64,000 bases of DNA, taken from Rhodomicrobium sp052148445 (GTDB lineage Bacteria > Pseudomonadota > Alphaproteobacteria > Rhizobiales > Rhodomicrobiaceae). Below, in pieces: positions 33,878-42,926 of this stretch (the first letter of the stretch is position 1; each line of letters starts with the position of its first letter). The DNA lies in the NCBI GenBank assembly GCA_052148445.1, contig JBKQIH010000294.1:13824-77823 (forward strand), read 5' to 3'. Below the pieces are notes generated by a model that was not told the DNA's origin, made no database searches, and saw only the letters and a program-made list of their open reading frames with translations. The translations under genes were made by a program, and so were the position numbers.

Positions 33878-35401
33878 CTATTTCTGAAGTTGTGCGGTTT
33901 GAGGCGCGGCCGGAGCTTTGCTGGCCGAGACATAGGGCGCGATCATGGCTTTTACGGCCCCCGAAGAGGTGTCGAGCACGGGCTTCGGATAGAAACCCAA
34001 AAAGATAGTCAGCACCACCAGCGGGGCCATGATCGCGATCTCGCGCGCGGACATATCGGTAATGCCAGCGAGAGATGGCTTCTCAAGCTTGCCGAAGATC
34101 ACGTGCCTGTAGAGCGTGAGCGCATAAACCGCCGACAGGATGACGCCAAAGGTCGCAAAGAAGGCGGCCACGGAATTCGCGTGGAACGTGCCAAGCAGCG
34201 AGAGGAACTCCCCGATGAAACCGCTCGTGCCGGGCAGCCCGACATTCGCCATGGTGAAAACCATAAACATGAAGGCGTAAACAGGCATCCGGTCGGCAAG
34301 CCCGCCATAGGCTGCTATCTCGCGTGTATGGATCCGGTCGTAGACGATGCCGACGCTAAGGAAGAGCGCGCCGGAAACGATGCCGTGGCTGACCATCTGG
34401 AAAACGGCGCCTTGCGCCCCCCACTCCGTGCCGGAGAACACCCCGATGGTCACAAAGCCCATATGCGCGACGGACGAATAGGCGATCAGCTTCTTCATAT
34501 CCTTCTGTGCGAACGCGACGAGCGAAGTGTAAATAATCGCTGTCACACCGAGTACGTACATGAGCGGCGCAAAAGTAACGGACGCATCTGGGAACATCGG
34601 CAAGAGAAAGCGCAGGAAGCCGTAGCCGCCCATTTTCAGAAGAATCGCGGCAAGGATTACAGAGCCGGCCGTTGGAGCCTCCACGTGAGCGTCGGGCAGC
34701 CAGGTATGGACGGGCCACATCGGAAGCTTCACGGCAAAGGATGCAAGGAAGGCGAACCAAAGCCATTCTTGATACTTGAAACCATGCTCGGCCGCGAACG
34801 TCAGAAGCGCGGGGATTTCTGTCGTGCCCGCTTGCCCGTACATGGCGAGGATCGCCAAGAGCATGAGCAGCGAGCCGAGCAGCGTGTAGAGGAAGAACTT
34901 GAAGCTCGCATACACGCGCCTGACCCCGCCCCACACGCCGATGATGATGAACATCGGGATCAGGCCGCCCTCGAAGAAGAGGTAGAAAAGCACAAGGTCG
35001 AGTGCGCAGAACACGCCGATCATCAGCGTTTCGAGCAGCAGGAATGCAATCATGTACTCCTTGACGCGCACGGTGATCGAGCGCCAGCTCGCGAGGATGC
35101 AGATCGGCATCAAGAACGTGGTGAGGATCACGAAGGGCAAGGAAAGCCCGTCGACTCCGAGGTAATAGGATATCGTATCGCTGAGCCACGGCCGGTGCTC
35201 GATGAACTGAAATCCGCTGCTCGACGGATCGAACTGGACAACCAGCACGAGCGAGACGCCGAAGGTTATCAGCGTCGTCCAAAGCGCGATCCAGCGCGCA
35301 TTCCGTTTCGCCGCTTCGTCGCTGCCCCTTAAGATTGCGAGAAGCAGAGCGCCGAGGAGCGGCAAAAGGATGATCGTTGTGAGTACAGGCCAGTCCTTCA
35401 T
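33878..35401 (-). CDS. nuoM: NADH-quinone oxidoreductase subunit M
   Basis: NuoM is an antiporter-like membrane subunit of complex I. It has 507 residues from ATG 35401, which overlaps the nuoL stop by four bases (ATGA). The frame can be read further upstream inside nuoL, but that is shadow. Family blocks include the Glu of helix 5 (FFEGGLIPMFIIIGVWG), VKLPMWPVHTWLPDAHVEAP and KKLIAYSSVAHMGFVTIG. Fourteen helices are expected. Confidence 0.95.
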   Translation of the reverse strand: MKDWPVLTTIILLPLLGALLLAILRGSDEAAKRNARWIALWTTLITFGVSLVLVVQFDPSSSGFQFIEHRPWLSDTISYYLGVDGLSLPFVILTTFLMPICILASWRSITVRVKEYMIAFLLLETLMIGVFCALDLVLFYLFFEGGLIPMFIIIGVWGGVRRVYASFKFFLYTLLGSLLMLLAILAMYGQAGTTEIPALLTFAAEHGFKYQEWLWFAFLASFAVKLPMWPVHTWLPDAHVEAPTAGSVILAAILLKMGGYGFLRFLLPMFPDASVTFAPLMYVLGVTAIIYTSLVAFAQKDMKKLIAYSSVAHMGFVTIGVFSGTEWGAQGAVFQMVSHGIVSGALFLSVGIVYDRIHTREIAAYGGLADRMPVYAFMFMVFTMANVGLPGTSGFIGEFLSLLGTFHANSVAAFFATFGVILSAVYALTLYRHVIFGKLEKPSLAGITDMSAREIAIMAPLVVLTIFLGFYPKPVLDTSSGAVKAMIAPYVSASKAPAAPQTAQLQK

Positions 35402-37344
35402 AGCTTGAACAACGCCCCGCGGAAGAGATAAGCGAAATAGCTGACAAGCGCGACAACACCGATCAGCATGACAAAAGCGTATTGGTAGACGTAGCCCGTT
35501 TGAAACCGGACCGCTCGCCTGGCGAGGGCCTGCGCGCTGGCCGCAAGGCCATCGGGTCCGATGCCATCGATGAATGCTCCATCGCCGTAGATCCAAAGGA
35601 TGCGAGCGATCCAGCGGGTTGGACGGACGAAGATGAAGTCATAGAGTTCGTCGAAATACCACTTGTTATAAAGGAACGCATGGATGGGCTTGAAATTGCG
35701 CACCGTCCAAGCCGGAAGCGCCGGGGCCGCGATATAGGCGATATAGGCCACGGCAAATCCGGCCAGCATCATCAGCGTCGGCAGCCACTTCATAAGAAGC
35801 GACTCCACGGCATGGCTGTCCGCAAGGATCGTATTGTCCGGCAGCGTGAAAAGAGCCCCGTGCCAGAATTTCGCGTAGCCATCTTCGATGAAGTAAGGCG
35901 CGAATATAATGCCAGCCACCAGCGCCCCAAGTGCGAGAACCAGCAGAGGCCCCGTCATGACTGGGGGCGACTCATGCGCATGCTCAAAAGCATGCTCGTC
36001 GCGCGGCTTGCCGAAAAACGCCATGAACACGAGCCGCCAGGAGTAGAACGAGGTCAGGAACGCCCCCGCGATCAGCAGCCAGAACGCATATTCCGCGCCC
36101 CCTGCGTGCGAGGCGTGAGCGACCTCGATAATGGCGTCTTTCGAAAAATAACCCGCCGTGTAGGGAAACCCGACCAGCGACAGCGTTCCAACCATCATCA
36201 TCGCGAAGGTCAAGGGAATGGCTTTGCGCAAGCCGCCCATCTTCCGCAAATCTTGCTCCCCATGCAGGGCATGAATAACCGAGCCCGCACCGAGGAACAG
36301 AAGCGCCTTGAAGAAAGCGTGCGTGAAGAGGTGAAAAATCCCGGCGCTATAGGCCCTAAGCCCCAGCGCCACGAACATGTAACCGAGTTGCGAGCAGGTC
36401 GAATAGGCGATGACGCGCTTGATGTCGTTCTGGGCGACGCCAATCGTGCCCGCAAAGAAGGCCGTCGTGGCTCCGATGAGCGTGACCACCCACAATGCCG
36501 TGGGCGCGAGTTCGAAGAGCGGTGAAAGGCGCGCAACCATGAACACGCCCGCGGTCACCATGGTGGCGGCATGGATGAGGGCGGAGACCGGTGTCGGGCC
36601 CTCCATGGCGTCGGGAAGCCAGGTGTGGAGCAGGAACTGCGCCGATTTACCCATCGCGCCCATGAACAGCAAAAGGCAAATCACGGTGAGCGCATCCGCC
36701 TGATAACCGAAGACGGGCAGAAGCAGCGCTTGCTTCTCGCGCGCCGCGGCAAAGACGGTGTCGAAGTTGACGTCGTTGAATATGTAGAAGATGGCAAAGA
36801 TACCGAGCGCAAAACCGAAATCGCCCACACGGTTGACGACGAAGGCTTTAATTGCGGCCGAATTGGCAGACGGACGGTGGTACCAGAAGCCGATCAGGAG
36901 GTAGGATGCAAGTCCGACGCCTTCCCATCCGAAGAAGAGTTGGATGAGATTGTCCGCCGTGACAAGCGAGAGCATGGCAAAAGTGAAGAGCGACAGCTCC
37001 GCGAAGAAAAGCGGCTGGCGGTCGTCATCGGACATATATCCGATCGAGTAAATATGGACGAGCGCGGAGACCGTGTTCACAACCACGAGCATCACCGCCG
37101 TTAGCGTATCGATGCGCAGCGCCCAGGCTGTTTGCAGGTCGCCAACGCCAATCCACGGCAGCAAAGGAATGCGCGTATCCTCGCCCAGAAAGCCCACGCG
37201 ATAGAGTGCATACCAGGAAAGCCCCGCGCCCGCGAGCACGAGCAGGCTTGTCAGAACGCCCGAGGCCCTATTCCCCAGTATGCGCCCGAAGAATCCGGCT
37301 ATCAGCGCCCCTGCCAAGGGCATTAAAACAATGGCTGGATACAT
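35398..37344 (-). CDS. nuoL: NADH-quinone oxidoreductase subunit L
   Basis: NuoL is the distal antiporter-like subunit, with a long lateral helix running along the membrane arm. The 648-residue protein has FFGWEGVGLASYLLIGFWY, QFLLHTWLPDAMEGPTPVSA, DIKRVIAYSTCSQLGYMFVA and a C-terminal helix-rich part. The start MYPAIVLMPLAGALIAGF is typical. It follows nuoK by eight bases and overlaps nuoM. Confidence 0.96.
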   Translation of the reverse strand: MYPAIVLMPLAGALIAGFFGRILGNRASGVLTSLLVLAGAGLSWYALYRVGFLGEDTRIPLLPWIGVGDLQTAWALRIDTLTAVMLVVVNTVSALVHIYSIGYMSDDDRQPLFFAELSLFTFAMLSLVTADNLIQLFFGWEGVGLASYLLIGFWYHRPSANSAAIKAFVVNRVGDFGFALGIFAIFYIFNDVNFDTVFAAAREKQALLLPVFGYQADALTVICLLLFMGAMGKSAQFLLHTWLPDAMEGPTPVSALIHAATMVTAGVFMVARLSPLFELAPTALWVVTLIGATTAFFAGTIGVAQNDIKRVIAYSTCSQLGYMFVALGLRAYSAGIFHLFTHAFFKALLFLGAGSVIHALHGEQDLRKMGGLRKAIPLTFAMMMVGTLSLVGFPYTAGYFSKDAIIEVAHASHAGGAEYAFWLLIAGAFLTSFYSWRLVFMAFFGKPRDEHAFEHAHESPPVMTGPLLVLALGALVAGIIFAPYFIEDGYAKFWHGALFTLPDNTILADSHAVESLLMKWLPTLMMLAGFAVAYIAYIAAPALPAWTVRNFKPIHAFLYNKWYFDELYDFIFVRPTRWIARILWIYGDGAFIDGIGPDGLAASAQALARRAVRFQTGYVYQYAFVMLIGVVALVSYFAYLFRGALFKL

Positions 37345-37352
37345 GGTGCGCC

Positions 37353-37694
37353 TCAGCCTTTCATCGAGTTGATATCGTCAACGGCGATGGAGCCGCGGTT
37401 CCGGTAATAGATCACGACAATCGCAAGCCCTATGGCGGCCTCAGCCGCGGCGACGGTCAAAACGACGAGCGCGTAAATCTGCCCGGTAATGTCGTTCAGA
37501 TAGGCCGAGAAGGCCACGAGATTGATGTTGACCGCCAGCAGCATCAGCTCGATCGACATCAGAATGATGATCACATTCTTGCGGTTCAGGAATATTCCAA
37601 AAACGCCGAGCGTGAACAAGATCGCGGCGACAGCGAGATATTGTTGCAGGGCGATGCCCGTCGCGGCTTGGATGGGAGAGAGAGAATTTGTCAT
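37353..37694 (-). CDS. nuoK: NADH-quinone oxidoreductase subunit K
   Basis: This is a three-helix membrane subunit of complex I. It has 113 residues from ATG 37694, about ten longer than usual because of the leader MTNSLSPIQAATG. Conserved Glu residues sit in SIELMLLAVNINLVAF and TVAAAEAAIGLAIVV. It starts five bases after the nuoJ stop. The frame upstream of 37694 lies inside nuoJ and is not real. Confidence 0.94.
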   Translation of the reverse strand: MTNSLSPIQAATGIALQQYLAVAAILFTLGVFGIFLNRKNVIIILMSIELMLLAVNINLVAFSAYLNDITGQIYALVVLTVAAAEAAIGLAIVVIYYRNRGSIAVDDINSMKG

Positions 37695-37699
37695 GCCGA

Positions 37700-38302
37700 T
37701 CAAGAAATCCCTTTCCCGGTTTCCACTTGCACCACTTCGATGGCATCCTCGCGCCTGCGGCCGACCTGCTGAGCGACATCTTGCCGCTTGGCCGTCCGCT
37801 TGTGGCGGAGCGTGAGCACGATGGTCCCGATCATCGCAACGAGTAGAACGCACCCCGAAAGCTCGAAGTAGTAGACATAGTCTGTGTAGAGGACCCGGCC
37901 GATTGCAGCCGCATTCTGCACATGCTCCTCCCCTTGGGGACGCACGGCATCCGGCGCCACAATGAACGTGCCCGCAACGAACAGCAGCTCGGCGAGCAGA
38001 ACCGCGCCGATGGCAAGCCCAACAGACAGGTAGCGTGCGCTTCCTTTGCGCAGTTGCGAAAAATCGATGTCCAGCGTCATGACGACGAAGAGAAACAGCA
38101 CCGCGACCGCGCCAACGTAGACGATCACGAGGAGCATGGCGAGGAATTCAGCGCCGAGCAGAACGAAGAGGCCCGCGGCGTTGAAGAACGCGAGGATCAG
38201 GAAAAGCACTGAATGCACGGGGTTTCTCGCGGTGATGACCATGAGACCGGATCCCACCAGCACTACGGAGAAAAGGTAGAAGAAAAACCCTGCGATAGTC
38301 AT
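37700..38302 (-). CDS. nuoJ: NADH-quinone oxidoreductase subunit J
   Basis: This 200-residue membrane subunit of complex I has five helices. NPVHSVLFLILAFFNAAGLF (third helix, involved in conformational coupling) and VYVGAVAVLFLFVVMTLDID are the family marks. The last 40 or so residues are hydrophilic (HKRTAKRQDVAQQVGRRRED). It starts a nuoJKLMN block separated from nuoI by 675 bases of repeat-bearing DNA. Confidence 0.94.
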   Translation of the reverse strand: MTIAGFFFYLFSVVLVGSGLMVITARNPVHSVLFLILAFFNAAGLFVLLGAEFLAMLLVIVYVGAVAVLFLFVVMTLDIDFSQLRKGSARYLSVGLAIGAVLLAELLFVAGTFIVAPDAVRPQGEEHVQNAAAIGRVLYTDYVYYFELSGCVLLVAMIGTIVLTLRHKRTAKRQDVAQQVGRRREDAIEVVQVETGKGIS

Positions 38303-38695
38303 GCGCGGCCGATCCCGAGTTTATGCGGCGTGAGCCGTTGAACGACGAATTTGAACCTCTGAAGTCCGCTGCCCTCTGGTGAAACGGCAGCGAGCGCTCG
38401 CAGAACCCTTCGCGGAGCCGGCAAACATGGCTCACGTCGGGCGCACCGGCTTTTCGTGCTAACGGTTAGCGGTAGGACGCGCGCAATTCAAGGGTTTTGT
38501 GACTGCTTGACGTTTCGGCTTCAACGGAGCGTTTCATGAAACACGCATTGACTGTGTGGCTGCGCATTTTCCGCGCTTTTGCCGCAATCGATTTGCGGAT
38601 CGCGCATCGACCGCCAGGCTTAGAGCAGAACGCTTGAAGCCATACGCTCCCGCCCGCGTGACGTCCGGCTAGGGATTGAGCGCACACTCCGCACC
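38303..38695. other. Non-coding part of the nuoI-nuoJ gap
   Basis: No gene is supported here. The stretch contains a 7-base stem CGCTGCC/GGCAGCG (38367-38373 with 38386-38392), a 12-base perfect palindrome GTTTCATGAAAC (38531-38542) and CCGCAA/TTGCGG around 38585. None is followed by a T-run on the minus strand. The block J-N may be transcribed through it or from a promoter I cannot identify. Confidence 0.5.
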
Positions 38696-38700
38696 CTGTC

Positions 38701-38771
38701 CCTCTCCCAGCAAGCACGCCTCGACGTGCTTGCAACTCAGCGTATCCGCATCCTCCAGCGGATGGGAGAGG
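38701..38771. repeat. Clover-like palindromic element, copy 1
   Basis: CCTCTCCC (38701-38708) pairs with GGGAGAGG (38764-38771) and encloses two hairpins: CAAGCACG/CGTGCTTG (38711-38718 with 38725-38732) and ATCCGC/GCGGAT (38744-38749 with 38758-38763). All three stems are perfect, so the 71 bases can fold as a three-way junction. A degenerate second copy follows about 55 bases later. This is a REP/BIME-like intergenic element. Confidence 0.75.
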
Positions 38772-38826
38772 GAAGGATGTTGCACGCCCAGCGCGCCGTT
38801 CTTCGAGGCCGTGGCCGCCCCCGCGT

Positions 38827-38900
38827 CCCTTCTCCTAGCAAGCTCGCCTTGGCCAGCTTGCAACTCAGAGTGCTCGAATCCGCAAGCGGATTTGGGGCGG
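38827..38900. repeat. Clover-like palindromic element, degenerate copy 2
   Basis: The sequence repeats copy 1 with changes: CAAGCT/AGCTTG (38839-38844 with 38855-38860) and AATCCGC/GCGGATT (38877-38883 with 38886-38892), joined by the shared GCAACTCAG. The outer closing stem is lost. The direct-repeat arrangement in the nuoI-nuoJ gap suggests duplication of one mobile or REP-like unit. Confidence 0.7.
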
Positions 38901-38977
38901 GTGAAAGACGGGAAGAGGGGTGGTACGCTCGATGCCTAACACGGCATAAGGCAACACCGATACGCAGGAGCCATGGC

Positions 38978-39466
38978 TCAGCGGTAAGGCGCGTCGAGTT
39001 CGATATTCTTGGAGAGCACGCGCTCCCAACGGTCACCATTCGCCAGAAGCTTCTCCTTGTCGTAAAGTAGCTCCTCGCGCGTTTCGGTCGCGAACTCGAA
39101 ATTCGGCCCCTCGACGATGGCATCGACCGGGCAGGCTTCCTGGCAATAGCCGCAATAGATGCACTTTACCATGTCGATGTCGTAACGGGTGGTGCGGCGC
39201 GTTCCATCGTTGCGGCGCGGGCCCGCTTCGATGGTGATCGCCTGCGCTGGGCAAATCGCCTCGCAGAGCTTGCAGGCGATGCACCGCTCCATCCCATTGG
39301 GATAGCGCCGGAGCGCGTGCTCTCCCCTGAAGCGAGGGCTGATCGGGTTTTTCTCATAGGGGTAGTTGATCGTTGCTTTTGCCTTGAAGAAGTACTTCAT
39401 GGCAAGCCACAGCGCCGCCACGAATTCCGCCAAGACTGCGTATCTGAGGGACTGCGCGAAGCCCAT
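38978..39466 (-). CDS. nuoI: NADH-quinone oxidoreductase subunit I
   Basis: NuoI carries the two [4Fe-4S] clusters N6a and N6b that pass electrons toward N2. The 162-residue protein has the two cysteine motifs CIACKLCEAICP and CIYCGYCQEACP, each followed by the fourth cysteine in the opposite motif, and RFRGEHALRRYPNGMERC before them. The N-terminal helix contacts the membrane. It lies 119 bases after nuoH, with two palindromes between. Confidence 0.95.
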   Translation of the reverse strand: MGFAQSLRYAVLAEFVAALWLAMKYFFKAKATINYPYEKNPISPRFRGEHALRRYPNGMERCIACKLCEAICPAQAITIEAGPRRNDGTRRTTRYDIDMVKCIYCGYCQEACPVDAIVEGPNFEFATETREELLYDKEKLLANGDRWERVLSKNIELDAPYR

Positions 39467-39487
39467 GCAAACGCTCCTGTTATTGGC

Positions 39488-39528
39488 GCTAGGATCAAGC
39501 TTTGATGCAATTAAAGCTTGATCCTAGC
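39488..39528 (-). repeat. Perfect 16-base inverted repeat in the nuoH-nuoI spacer
   Basis: GCTAGGATCAAGCTTT (39488-39503) and its exact complement (39513-39528) flank a 9-base loop. The plus strand continues CTTTTTG, so the hairpin followed by T on that strand looks like a terminator for plus-strand transcription; on the minus strand it stands just upstream of nuoI. No plus-strand gene ends here. It may block antisense transcripts or process nuo mRNA. Confidence 0.75.
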
Positions 39529-39541
39529 TTTTTGTTCCTAC

Positions 39542-39584
39542 GTGCTTCTTATCGGAAAACCGCTTCACACTTTTCCGGAAGCAC
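39542..39584. repeat. Rhizobiales-type dispersed palindromic repeat
   Basis: GTGCTT/AAGCAC (39542-39547 with 39579-39584) and CGGAAAA/TTTTCCG (39553-39559 with 39571-39577) form one long interrupted hairpin. Sequences of the form CCGAAAACCGGTTCCCACTT followed by TTCGG are familiar intergenic repeats in Rhizobiales genomes, and this copy (GGAAAACCGCTTCACACTTT then TCC) fits that pattern. It lies directly after the nuoH stop. Confidence 0.7.
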
Positions 39585-39585
39585 T

Positions 39586-40653
39586 CTAGTGCGCCAAGCC
39601 TCCGAATTGTAACACCGCACCGACCACGATAACCATCGCGAGCGAAGTCGGCAGGAAAATCTTCCAGCCCAGCCGCATCAGCTGATCGTAACGGTAGCGC
39701 GGCACGATCGCCTTGACCATCGCGAACATGAAGAAGACGAAGCAAACCTTGAGTGCGAACCAGACGATTCCAGGCACCCATGTGAATGGCTCTACAGCGA
39801 TGGGGGGAAGCCAGCCGCCGAGAAAAAGAACGGTGGTCATCGCGCACATGACGACGATTGAGACATACTCGCCGAGCATGAAGAGAAGGTAGGGGGTCGA
39901 GGAGTATTCCACCATGAAGCCCGCGACGATCTCCGACTCGGCCTCTGCCAGATCGAAGGGGGGCCTGTTCGTTTCCGCGAGCGCGGATACGAAGAAGATA
40001 ATGAACATCGGAAACAGCGGCAGCCAGTACCAGTTCAAGATCGAAAGCCATGGAACGCCGGCCATAGTAGCCAACCCATGCGCTTCCTGGGCCTTGACGA
40101 TGGCCGAAATATTCAGCGAGCCCGCGCATAGAAGCACGGTGACGATCACAAAACCGATGGACACCTCGTAGGACACCATTTGCGCGGCCGAGCGCAGCGC
40201 ACCGAGGAACGGGTATTTCGAATTGGAAGCCCATCCTCCCATGATGACGCCATAAACGCCCAAGGACGAAATGGCGAGCAGATAAAGGATGCCGACGTTC
40301 AAGTCGGAGACGACCCAGCCGTCCGCCACGGGGATCACGGCCCATGCCGAGAGCGCAAGGACGGTCGTCAGCAACGGCGCAAGCAGGAAGACGAACTTAT
40401 CCGAGCCTGCGGGGATCACGGGCTCTTTGAACACGAACTTTAGGAAGTCGGCAAAGGATTGCAGGAGCCCGAAAGCACCGACCACGTTCGGCCCGCGCCT
40501 CAGCTGCACCGCGGCCCAGATCTTCCGGTCCGCAAGCAGTAAGAAGGCGATGCTGATGAGCAGGACGACAAGCAGCAAGATGCTTTTCGCGGCAATGATA
40601 ATTGCGGGAAAAACGTAATCCCACCAAAGTGCGACCCAATCGATGTCACCCAT
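39586..40653 (-). CDS. nuoH: NADH-quinone oxidoreductase subunit H
   Basis: NuoH forms most of the quinone-binding chamber at the junction of the two complex I arms. The 355-residue protein has eight helices with the conserved RRGPNVVGAFGLLQSFADFLK, ALAETNRPPFDLAEAESEIVAG and YRYDQLMRLGWK blocks. Acidic residues in these loops line the quinone and proton path. Its start overlaps nuoG by eight bases. Confidence 0.95.
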   Translation of the reverse strand: MGDIDWVALWWDYVFPAIIIAAKSILLLVVLLISIAFLLLADRKIWAAVQLRRGPNVVGAFGLLQSFADFLKFVFKEPVIPAGSDKFVFLLAPLLTTVLALSAWAVIPVADGWVVSDLNVGILYLLAISSLGVYGVIMGGWASNSKYPFLGALRSAAQMVSYEVSIGFVIVTVLLCAGSLNISAIVKAQEAHGLATMAGVPWLSILNWYWLPLFPMFIIFFVSALAETNRPPFDLAEAESEIVAGFMVEYSSTPYLLFMLGEYVSIVVMCAMTTVLFLGGWLPPIAVEPFTWVPGIVWFALKVCFVFFMFAMVKAIVPRYRYDQLMRLGWKIFLPTSLAMVIVVGAVLQFGGLAH

Positions 40654-42745
40654 GTGCGCCCGTCGCCCCCAATTGAGTTTCTTGGCTCAAGGCCGAAAGC
40701 TCGGCCATCACTGAAGACGCCCGCGCGACCGGATTCGTCTGATAATAGTCTTCGACAAGCGGGGCTAGCGGCTCATCGGGGAGCGCCACCGGCTCGCCGG
40801 CCTCAAGGAGCAGCCCCGTGAAGGCTTCCGCCTTTACTTGGTCGATCGCGGCGAGATGCGGATGTTCGCGGTACATGGCCGCCCGCAGCTCCCTGATGTT
40901 GTCGAAAGGCAGCTTCGCGCCCAGATGCTCCGAAAGCGCCCGGATAATCGTCCAGTCCTCGCGCGCATCGCCTGGCGGAAACACAGCCCGCTCGCCAAGC
41001 TGAACGCGCCCTTCGGTATTCACATAGGTTCCGTTCTTCTCGGTATAGGCAGCCCCCGGCAGGACGATATCGGCGATTCGTGCCCCGCGGTCGCCGTGCG
41101 AGCCTTGATAGATCACGAAGGCATTCCCGGTGTGGCTCACGTCGAACTCATCGGCACCGAGGAGATAGAGCACCTCGATATCGCCGCTGTCGAGCATACC
41201 TTTAACGTCGAGCCCGTCCTCCCCCGGAACGAAACCGAGGTCGAGGCCGCCAACTTGCGCCGCACTCGCATGCAGAACGTTCAACGGGTTCCAGCCGGCC
41301 GCGTCTTTACCGGCCATCGCGGCGGCGGCAAGCTGCGCTGCCTTGAGCAGCACGGCTTCCCCGGCCTCGTGGTTGAGCGCGGCTTGCCCGACGATAATCA
41401 TCGGATGCGACGCTCCGCGAAGTGCCGCGAGAACGCCGTTCCGGCCTTCTAGCACATCGTCGAGCGATTTTAGCGAGTTGCCGAGCCATTCATAAGGGTA
41501 GGTGAGATCGGCGGACGGCCCGATGAGAGCCACTTCGGCGCGGTTACGCAGCCAAGCCTTACGGATGCGGGCGTTGAGAACGGCGGCCTCGGCCCTCGGG
41601 TTCGTGCCGATCAGCAGGATGGCATCGGTCTTGTCCACCCCGGCAATCGCCGAGTTGAACAGATAGCTCGCGCGGCCGTGCTTGGGATGCAACTTGGCGC
41701 CGTGCTGACGGCAATCGTAATGAGGGGAGCCGAGGCGGTCGAGAAGCGTCTTTAGAGCGAACATTTCCTCCGCCGCGCACAGATCGCCGGCGATGGCACC
41801 AACCTTCTTACCGCCGGCCTTCTCCACCCGCGCCGCGATCTCGTTGAACGCGTCGTACCAGGACACCTCTTCGAGCTTGCCTTCCCGGCGCATGTAAGGC
41901 CTGTCCAGCCGCTTGCGCTTCAAGGCGTCGACGGCTGCGCGCGTCTTATCCGATATCCATTCCTCGTTCACGCCATCGTGGTTGCGCGGCAGGATGCGCA
42001 GCACCTCACGCCCGCGGCTATCCACGCGGATGTTGGAGCCAAGACCATCCATAACGTCGACGGATTCGGTTTTGCGAAGCTCCCAGGGCCGCGCCGTGAA
42101 CGAATAAGGCTTCGAGGTCAGCGCGCCAACAGGGCAGAGATCGACGATGTTGCCCGAAAGCTCGGACTGCATACCCTGCTCGAGATAGGTGGAGATTTCC
42201 ATGTCCTCGCCGCGGCCGATGGCGCCGAGCTGCGGAACGCCAGCGACCTCGGTCATGAAACGGACGCAGCGCGTGCACTGGATGCAGCGCGTCATGAAGG
42301 TCTTGATGAGCGGCCCGAGATATTTCTCGTCCACCGCGCGCTTGGCCTCGCGGTAGCGGCTTCCGTCGAAGCCGTAATACATCGCCTGGTCCTGCAGATC
42401 GCACTCGCCGCCTTGATCGCAGATCGGGCAATCGAGCGGGTGGTTGACGAGCAAGAACTCCATCACCCCTTCGCGCGCCTTTTTGACAAGCGGCGTATCG
42501 GTCCGGATCGCGGGCGGCGTGCCGTCACGATTCGGGCGCAGATCGTTCACGCCGGTGGCGCAAGAAGCCATCGGCTTCGGCAGGCCAACCACCTCCACGA
42601 GGCACATGCGGCAATTGCCGGCGACCGACAAACGCTCGTGGTAGCAAAAGCGCGGGATCTCCACCCCGGCCTGCTCGCACGCCTGCAGTAGCGTGATGCC
42701 GTCCTCGACTTCGATTTCCCGGCCGTTAATGTTGAGCTTGGGCAT
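40646..42745 (-). CDS. nuoG: NADH-quinone oxidoreductase subunit G
   Basis: This is the largest peripheral subunit of complex I and carries clusters N1b, N4 and N5. The 699-residue protein has the [2Fe-2S] motif around CYHERLSVAGNCRMCLVEV (about 34-52), the His/Cys motif HPLDCPICDQGGECDLQ, and CIQCTRCVRF for a [4Fe-4S] cluster. A molybdopterin-oxidoreductase-like domain without cofactor follows. The extra N7 cluster motif is not evident, as in most alphaproteobacteria. It begins the G-H-I block. Confidence 0.95.
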   Translation of the reverse strand: MPKLNINGREIEVEDGITLLQACEQAGVEIPRFCYHERLSVAGNCRMCLVEVVGLPKPMASCATGVNDLRPNRDGTPPAIRTDTPLVKKAREGVMEFLLVNHPLDCPICDQGGECDLQDQAMYYGFDGSRYREAKRAVDEKYLGPLIKTFMTRCIQCTRCVRFMTEVAGVPQLGAIGRGEDMEISTYLEQGMQSELSGNIVDLCPVGALTSKPYSFTARPWELRKTESVDVMDGLGSNIRVDSRGREVLRILPRNHDGVNEEWISDKTRAAVDALKRKRLDRPYMRREGKLEEVSWYDAFNEIAARVEKAGGKKVGAIAGDLCAAEEMFALKTLLDRLGSPHYDCRQHGAKLHPKHGRASYLFNSAIAGVDKTDAILLIGTNPRAEAAVLNARIRKAWLRNRAEVALIGPSADLTYPYEWLGNSLKSLDDVLEGRNGVLAALRGASHPMIIVGQAALNHEAGEAVLLKAAQLAAAAMAGKDAAGWNPLNVLHASAAQVGGLDLGFVPGEDGLDVKGMLDSGDIEVLYLLGADEFDVSHTGNAFVIYQGSHGDRGARIADIVLPGAAYTEKNGTYVNTEGRVQLGERAVFPPGDAREDWTIIRALSEHLGAKLPFDNIRELRAAMYREHPHLAAIDQVKAEAFTGLLLEAGEPVALPDEPLAPLVEDYYQTNPVARASSVMAELSALSQETQLGATGAHG

Positions 42746-42926
42746 ATTGAACCTGCGATGAGCGCCTGCCGGCGAACGCTCTTATGTCACCAAGGAGTGC
42801 TGCCGGGCAACGGTTAACTGCAACGGCCCACACAGGAAGTGGCAGCCGTTGCGGAATTTATGGATAAGGAAAAGCCCGGCGCATGGGCGCATGTCAAGAA
42901 AACATCGCCGCGCCGCGGATGTTTCG

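Noticed and set aside
33890..35332. A 480-codon plus-strand frame opposite nuoM
   Set aside because: Antisense to a conserved membrane gene and strongly charged throughout, as expected when hydrophobic codons are read in reverse.
38700..38900. A CRISPR-like pair of repeats
   Set aside because: Only two diverged copies with internal palindromes and no uniform spacers; no cas genes in the window.
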